Below are positions 6,354-10,151 of a stretch of 10,151 nucleotides of DNA, piece after piece. The notes below the pieces were generated by a model. It was not told the origin of the DNA. It saw nothing but the letters and a program-made list of their open reading frames with translations, and ran no database searches. The stretch covers positions 1-10,151 of the forward strand of contig DATFXK010000372.1 in assembly GCA_035316005.1 (NCBI GenBank), in the 5' to 3' direction. Source of the stretch: JALZAA01 sp035316005. GTDB lineage: Bacteria > Actinomycetota > Acidimicrobiia > IMCC26256 > JACDBD01. Made by a program: the position numbers and the translations under genes. The stretch's first letter is position 1; each line of letters opens with the position of its first letter.

Positions 6354-6785
6354 CTACGGCCGGCGGCGGCGGGCGACGCGCCAGTACAGGCCGGCCTCGA
6401 CCCAGCTGCCGGTGGCGGCGTCGAACGCGGCCGTCGTCACCACGGCCAGGGCGATGACCCACGCGAGGACGCCGAGGCCGAGGAAGACGAAGAGCGACGC
6501 GATCAGGAGCGCGCCCGTCTGGACCAGCACCGACAGCCGCACGGTCTGCCGGTCGACGAACGCGTCGGGGGGCTCGAGGCGGTCGCCGATCACGGTCGAG
6601 AACAGCCGCGGCAACGGCGCCCGCCGTGGTCCCACCGCGCCGCTCAGTGCCAGCACCACGGTGACCGCCGGGATCAGCAGCTCGGCCCGGAACGTGAACC
6701 CGACGAGCAGGACCACCGCGACGGCACCCTGCTCGAAGCGGAGGGGTCGGGGATCGAGCCCGCGGCGCGACGGGTGGTGGACCAC
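6354..6785 (-). CDS. DUF4395 family membrane protein lacking cysteines
   Basis: A 143-residue membrane protein of unknown function. DPRPLRFEQGAVAVVLL (11-27), LIPAVTVVLALSGAVGP (37-53), PLPRLFSTVIGDRLEPP (58-73) and the C-terminal ATGSWVEAGLYW (124-135) follow the DUF4395 pattern. About four hydrophobic segments lie near 19-33, 37-52, 86-103 and 106-124. From memory the family usually ends in a T-G-x-C-x-G-C-x-x-Y element; here both cysteine positions are replaced (Trp128 and Ala131), and the protein contains no cysteine at all. The start is the GTG at 6785, which shares one base with the TAG of the upstream gene (TAGTG). A longer open frame to 6857 would read through that gene out of frame and is less likely. 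It is the last gene of a three-gene minus-strand operon. The function is not known; a redox or small-molecule membrane role is only a guess from family context. Confidence 0.82.
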   Translation of the reverse strand: MVHHPSRRGLDPRPLRFEQGAVAVVLLVGFTFRAELLIPAVTVVLALSGAVGPRRAPLPRLFSTVIGDRLEPPDAFVDRQTVRLSVLVQTGALLIASLFVFLGLGVLAWVIALAVVTTAAFDAATGSWVEAGLYWRVARRRRP

Positions 6786-7003
6786 TACTTGAACGCGCCC
6801 GAGCCGCGCACGAACAGGTGCCAGCCCACGAACGCCCACAGTGCCCACACGATCCACCGCGCAAACCGGTGCCGCACGAGGCGCGTCACGACGTCGTCCG
6901 GGGTGGCGAAGCCAGGGCGTCGCAGGTACGTGATCGCGCCCCAGACGATCGCCAGCGCGGCGATCAGCGCGTAGGCCGCGTAGCCGACGGTGCTCGAGCT
7001 CAC
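6785..7003 (-). CDS. Small two-helix membrane protein, DUF6186-like
   Basis: A 72-residue protein with two hydrophobic segments near 7-26 and 49-65. They flank a short basic loop, YLRRPGFATPDDVVTRLVRHR. Length and the ending W-A-F-V-G-W-H-L-F-V-R resemble small actinobacterial proteins annotated DUF6186; this match is from memory. No cysteine or catalytic motif is present. The GTG start overlaps the upstream gene's TGA in a GTGA arrangement, and its TAG overlaps the next gene's GTG by one base. It is therefore the middle of a tightly coupled operon and would be missed if the longer same-frame reading to 7708 were taken. Its last 33 or so residues align without gaps to the C-terminus of the gene directly upstream (see findings). 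The function is unknown; a small membrane subunit of a complex is plausible. Confidence 0.72.
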   Translation of the reverse strand: MSSSTVGYAAYALIAALAIVWGAITYLRRPGFATPDDVVTRLVRHRFARWIVWALWAFVGWHLFVRGSGAFK

Positions 7004-7383
7004 TGGCGGAACAACCAGTACCCGACGCCCATCCAGGCCGCGAACATCACGAAGCGACCCGGGTGGGCGCTCATGGCCCAATCGGCGATCGAGCTGAGCG
7101 TCGGGTGGTCGACCCGTGGGGACAGCCGGTACGAGATGAGCTCCCACGTCAGCAGCGCGGCGAAGAGCGCGGTCCAGACCCAGGTCCCCCGGCGGGTGAC
7201 GTCGGTGGCGGCATGCACGCGAAGCATCGCGATCCCGCCGACGACGAGGGGGATGGCGACCGCGACCGCTTCGGGATGCGTGAACGGCCGCAGGCCCGAC
7301 GCGATCCACGAGTAGACGAGCGCGGCGGCCACCACCGCCGCGACCCGCCACGTCGCGCGGCCGCGGCGGCGTGTCGTTTCCAC
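7000..7383 (-). CDS. Unrecognised four-helix membrane protein
   Basis: A 127-residue protein that I do not recognise as a named family. An Arg-rich cytoplasmic start (residues 4-13) precedes four hydrophobic segments near 13-29, 38-54, 68-85 and 110-124. Conserved-looking residues include SGLRPFTHPE (29-38) between helices 1 and 2, and RVDHPTLSSIADW (90-102) before the last helix. The end, GRFVMFAAWMGVGYWLFRQ, matches the pattern of the 72-residue neighbour. There is no cysteine, signal-peptide cleavage site or enzymatic motif. GTG 7383 is chosen because it places the basic segment at the N-terminus. GTG 7440 (146 residues) is also open but adds a non-hydrophobic Cys-containing stretch. Its TGA overlaps the next gene's GTG by two bases (GTGA). 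It is the first gene of the minus-strand operon, divergent from the ABC exporter pair across about 116 bp. Confidence 0.7.
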   Translation of the reverse strand: METTRRRGRATWRVAAVVAAALVYSWIASGLRPFTHPEAVAVAIPLVVGGIAMLRVHAATDVTRRGTWVWTALFAALLTWELISYRLSPRVDHPTLSSIADWAMSAHPGRFVMFAAWMGVGYWLFRQ

Positions 7384-7499
7384 GGCGACAGTCTCGCAAT
7401 CGCAACGAAGGTCCGGAAGCCCGCTGGTAGCCTCGATCACGCATCCGCGGACACCTCACGACGGGCACGCCGCGGGCGCGCGGGGTCGAGGGGGAGCCG
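7384..7499. promoter_or_regulatory. Divergent intergenic region between membrane operon and ABC exporter
   Basis: This 116-bp gap should hold promoters for both directions. On the plus strand, TGGTAGCCT at 7425-7433 looks like an extended -10 element (TAGCCT, preceded by TG), which would start transcription near 7440. No good -35 box is visible on either strand, and I find no convincing operator palindrome. If the minus-strand gene really starts at GTG 7440, most of this region would be coding for it. Confidence 0.35.
7488..7496 (+). promoter_or_regulatory. Ribosome binding site of the ABC exporter gene
   Basis: GAGGGGGAG ends 3 bases before GTG 7500. It is purine-rich and complementary to the 16S rRNA 3' end, with slightly short spacing. 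It supports the GTG rather than a downstream ATG as the start. Confidence 0.6.
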
Positions 7500-9269
7500 G
7501 TGGATCGCGAGCGGGAGACCCGACGGGCCGGATGGCGTCTCCTGCGCGGCGCGCTCCGGTCCCAGCGGGCCTGGATGATCCTCGGCATCGCCGCCGGCGT
7601 CTCGTGGACGGCGGCCAAGATCACGGTCCCGCTGCTGGCGGCGGGCGCGATCGACAACGGGATCATCCCCGGCGACAACGGCGCCATCGTCGGGTACGCC
7701 CTGGTCATCGTGGCGGTCGGGGTCGTCCAGGGGCTGTCCTCGGGCTTCCGCCGCTATTGCGCCTTCCGCATCGCCTACCGCACCGAGACCGACCTCCGCC
7801 AGCGCCTGTTCGCGCACCTCCAGCGGCTCCACTTCGCGTTCCACGACGAGGCGCAGACCGGTCAGCTGATGGCCCGCGCGAACACCGACATCTTCCAGAT
7901 CAACATGGTCGTGATCCTCATCCCGCTCACGATCGCCAGCGGGCTCACGCTGGTCGGGGTGGTCACGGTCATGGCGCTCCAGAGCGTGACGCTGACGTTG
8001 CTGGCGCTCGGGGCGCTGCCACTGCTGAACGTGGCCGCGGCGCGCTTCAGCCGCCGCATGCAACCGGTCACGACCGAGCTGCAGGCGAAGCTCGGCGACC
8101 TGACCGCCGTCGTCGAGGAGAGCGTGGCCGGGGTGCGCGCCGTGAAGGGCTTCGGTTCGGAGCGCCTGCAGACGCGCCAGCTCGAGGGTGAAGCCGACGC
8201 GGTACGGAACTGGTCGCTCCAGACGGCGTGGCTGCGCGCCGGGTTCCTACCGCTGGTCGACTTCCTCCCCGCGCTCGCGCTGGTGGCGATCCTCTGGTAT
8301 GGCGGCCACCTCGTGCTCAACGGCGAGCTCGAGCTGGGCTACATCGTGGCGTTCAACTCGTACGTGCTCATGCTCATCTGGCCGCTGCGCATGGCCGGGA
8401 TGCTCGTGGCGCAGGCGTCGCGGGCGTCGGCGGCGGCGGGACGCCTGGACGCGATCCTGAAGACCGAGGCCGAGGTCGTCGACAAGCCGGGTGCGCGCGA
8501 ACTGCCGCCCGGGCCGGGCGAGATCCGCTTCGAGCACGTCGACTTCGGTTACCAGGGCGGCCGTCCGATCTTCACCGGCCTCGACCTCGTGCTGCGCGGC
8601 GGCGAGGCGGTGGCCGTCGTGGGCCCGACCGGTTCGGGCAAGACGACCGTCGCCCGGCTCGTCCCCCGCTTCTACGACGTCGACGGGGGCCGCGTGCTCC
8701 TCGACGGCATGGACGTGCGCGAGGTCAAGCTGCGCGACCTGCGCCACAGCGTCGGCATCGTGTTCGAGGACACGTTCCTCTTCTCGGACTCGGTGCGAGA
8801 CAACATCGCGTTCGCCGATCCGCAGGCGCCGATGGAGACGGTGCGCGCCGCCGCCCGCCTCGCCGGTGCCGACGAGTTCATCGACGACATGCCGGACGGG
8901 TACGAGACGGTGGTCGGCGAGTACGGCTACTCGCTGTCCGGCGGTCAGCGTCAGCGCCTGGCGATCGCGCGCGCGGTCCTCGCCGACCCGCGGGTTCTCA
9001 TCCTCGACGACGCCACCTCGTCGGTCGACCCGACCAAGGAGCACGAGATCCGGGCCGCGTTGCGCGAGGTGATGACCGGGCGGACCACGCTGATCATCGC
9101 CCACCGGCCGGCGACGATCGCGCTCGCCGACCGCGTCGTGCTCGTCGACGGCGGACGGGTCGCCGCCGAGGGCACCCACGACGAGCTGCTCGAGACCTCC
9201 GAGCGCTACCGCGAGGTGCTCGCCCAGGCCGCCGCCATGGAGGCGGCCGTCACCGTGGAGCCGGCATGA
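7500..9269 (+). CDS. ABC exporter half-transporter (membrane plus ATPase domains), non-canonical Walker B
   Basis: A complete 589-residue half-transporter of the MsbA/LmrA type. Residues 1-320 form the six-helix membrane domain, with coupling-helix region HFAFHDEAQTGQLMARANTD (111-130). Residues 335-580 form the ATPase domain. Motifs are Walker A GPTGSGKT (375-382), Q-loop position Glu423 in IVFEDTFLF where Gln is usual, signature LSGGQ (479-483), Walker B VLILDD (499-504) with Asp504 in place of the catalytic Glu, D-loop SSVD and H-loop His535. The Glu-to-Asp change is typical of the weak-site subunit in heterodimeric exporters such as TM287/288. The partner is encoded immediately downstream, its ATG overlapping this TGA (ATGA). 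The substrate is unknown: drugs, lipids or peptides are all possible. The GTG start has GAGGGGGAG just upstream. Confidence 0.93.
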   Translation: MDRERETRRAGWRLLRGALRSQRAWMILGIAAGVSWTAAKITVPLLAAGAIDNGIIPGDNGAIVGYALVIVAVGVVQGLSSGFRRYCAFRIAYRTETDLRQRLFAHLQRLHFAFHDEAQTGQLMARANTDIFQINMVVILIPLTIASGLTLVGVVTVMALQSVTLTLLALGALPLLNVAAARFSRRMQPVTTELQAKLGDLTAVVEESVAGVRAVKGFGSERLQTRQLEGEADAVRNWSLQTAWLRAGFLPLVDFLPALALVAILWYGGHLVLNGELELGYIVAFNSYVLMLIWPLRMAGMLVAQASRASAAAGRLDAILKTEAEVVDKPGARELPPGPGEIRFEHVDFGYQGGRPIFTGLDLVLRGGEAVAVVGPTGSGKTTVARLVPRFYDVDGGRVLLDGMDVREVKLRDLRHSVGIVFEDTFLFSDSVRDNIAFADPQAPMETVRAAARLAGADEFIDDMPDGYETVVGEYGYSLSGGQRQRLAIARAVLADPRVLILDDATSSVDPTKEHEIRAALREVMTGRTTLIIAHRPATIALADRVVLVDGGRVAAEGTHDELLETSERYREVLAQAAAMEAAVTVEPA

Positions 9270-10151
9270 GGGGCGGAGGCGGCGGGCCGTTCGGCCAGCA
9301 CGCGATCGAGGAGACGCTCACCCGCCACGAGGCCAGGCAGGTGCTGCGGCGGCTCGCGCAGGTGCTGCGGCCGTACCGCTGGCGCATCGCCTTCTCGATC
9401 CTGCTGCTCATCGGCCAGACGTCGTGCCTCCTGGCCGGCCCGGCGCTCGTCCGGCACGGCATCGACGACGGCCTACGCGCGCACGATGCCGGCGCCTTGA
9501 ACCTCTCCGCGTTCATCTATCTCATCGCCGCCATCGCGGGGCTGTTCTTCGGCCGGGCGGTGATCAAGGTGGTCGCACGGATCGGCGAGTCGTTCCTGCG
9601 CGACCTGCGCGCCGGCGTGTTCCGGCATCTGATGTCGCTGGGCATGGACTTCTTCGAGCGGGAGAAGACGGGGACGCTCGTCGCCCGCATGACCTCGGAC
9701 ATGGACGCGCTGCAGGAGCTCGTCCAGATGGGCCTGGTCATGTTCGTCCAGAACGGGTTGCTGTTCGCCGGCGCCATCATCGTGATCTTCCTCATGAGCT
9801 GGCAGCTCGCGCTGTGCACGCTCGTCGTCGTCCCGCCCGTCGTGATCGCCAGCCGCTGGTTCCGGCGGGCGTCGAACAAGGCGTACCTGCTCGTGCGGGA
9901 TCGGATCGGCCAGAACCTCTCGACGCTCCAGGAGGGTCTGGCGGGCATCCGGGTCGTGCAGGCGTTCGGCCGGGAGCGGGCGTTCACGCGTCGGTTCCAG
10001 GAGACCAACGAGGCGCAGTACGACGCCAACATCGAGACGGTCCGCATCTCGGCCAAGTACTTCCCGATCGTCGAGTTCGCCGGCGTCGCGGGCGTCGCGC
10101 TCATCGTCGGTGTCGGAGGGGCGTTCGTGTCCGCCGACATCGTCACGATCG
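9266..10151 (+). CDS. Second ABC exporter half-transporter, N-terminal part (3' end outside window)
   Basis: The frame opens at ATG 9266 inside the preceding stop (ATGA) and stays open for 295 residues to the window edge. A TGGAG ribosome site lies 5 bases upstream. It encodes the membrane domain of an ABC exporter. After a Gly-rich tail (GGGGGPFG) come hydrophobic segments near 42-60, 82-98, 160-178 and 180-195, with another beginning at 270. The DFFEREKTGTLVARMTSDMDAL stretch (129-150) is the conserved first coupling-helix region, and EGLAGIRVVQAFGRE (223-237) is the equally conserved element before helix 5. The ATPase domain lies beyond the window. It probably dimerises with the upstream half-transporter; the prediction is a catalytic Glu in Walker B here and perhaps an altered signature motif. 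The full length should be near 600 residues. Confidence 0.9.
   Translation, partial: MRGGGGGPFGQHAIEETLTRHEARQVLRRLAQVLRPYRWRIAFSILLLIGQTSCLLAGPALVRHGIDDGLRAHDAGALNLSAFIYLIAAIAGLFFGRAVIKVVARIGESFLRDLRAGVFRHLMSLGMDFFEREKTGTLVARMTSDMDALQELVQMGLVMFVQNGLLFAGAIIVIFLMSWQLALCTLVVVPPVVIASRWFRRASNKAYLLVRDRIGQNLSTLQEGLAGIRVVQAFGRERAFTRRFQETNEAQYDANIETVRISAKYFPIVEFAGVAGVALIVGVGGAFVSADIVTI

Noticed and set aside
6351..6380. Possible shared terminator between the convergent MauE and DUF4395 genes
   Set aside because: The region is rich in GGC/GCC repeats, but I found no stable stem followed by a T-tract on either strand.
7004..7708. Upstream extension of the DUF6186-like frame to 307 codons
   Set aside because: The added part is Arg/Pro-rich without domains. 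It covers the four-helix membrane gene in another frame and the start of the ABC exporter. The GTGA overlap gives a natural start at 7003.
8247..9179. A 310-codon minus-strand open frame opposite the ABC exporter
   Set aside because: It is antisense to the conserved ATPase domain, with repetitive His/Asp/Arg/Val composition and no recognisable motif.
1..10151. Mobile elements, CRISPR repeats, tRNA or rRNA genes
   Set aside because: I saw no transposase, integrase, terminal inverted repeats, regularly spaced direct repeats or cloverleaf-like RNA. The gene order looks like ordinary chromosomal content.

Overview
The window is very GC-rich and densely coding. It uses GTG as well as ATG starts, many stop/start overlaps and two apparently leaderless promoters. 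This fits a high-GC actinobacterium, and the gene content suggests the Acidimicrobiia or a related lineage; that placement is inference. No RNA gene, insertion sequence, CRISPR array, prophage gene or attachment site is visible, and no gene-free stretch exceeds about 120 bases.

Layout. (1) 1-534 is the C-terminal part of an M1-type zinc peptidase that starts before the window. It converges on, and overlaps by 20 bp, a minus-strand epoxide-hydrolase-like alpha/beta hydrolase (515-1393). (2) A short AT-rich divergent region (1394-1461) carries nested palindromes and a likely promoter. It leads into a coupled plus-strand efflux operon: MarR regulator (1462-1956), DrrA-like ABC ATPase (1937-2908) and ABC-2 permease (2908-3789). 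(3) A weak hairpin and a candidate new promoter separate this from a second plus-strand run: metallo-beta-lactamase-fold hydrolase (3852-4724), flavin reductase-like protein (4740-5246), nitroreductase-like flavoprotein (5257-5868) and MauE-like membrane protein (5871-6350). The gaps are 15, 10 and 2 bp. (4) Facing it on the minus strand, with only 3 bp between the stops, are three overlapping small membrane-protein genes (7383 down to 6354): an unrecognised four-helix protein, a 72-residue DUF6186-like protein and a DUF4395 protein. (5) Divergent from these is a pair of ABC exporter half-transporters (7500-9269, and 9266 to beyond the window end) that overlap by ATGA and look like the two halves of a heterodimeric exporter.

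How the genes fit together. Region 2 reads as a self-regulated drug or lipid export cassette. Region 3 combines two flavin enzymes with a redox-associated membrane protein, so a flavin/thiol redox or detoxification role is plausible but unproven. Region 4 is the least understood part. Two adjacent genes share a C-terminal motif of about 33 residues, and the DUF4395 protein lacks the cysteine pair I recall as usual for that family. Region 5 has one half-transporter with Asp in place of the catalytic Glu, which predicts an asymmetric exporter whose active ATPase site depends on the truncated partner. I see no clear new defence or mobile system. The most novel material is the small membrane-protein operon.
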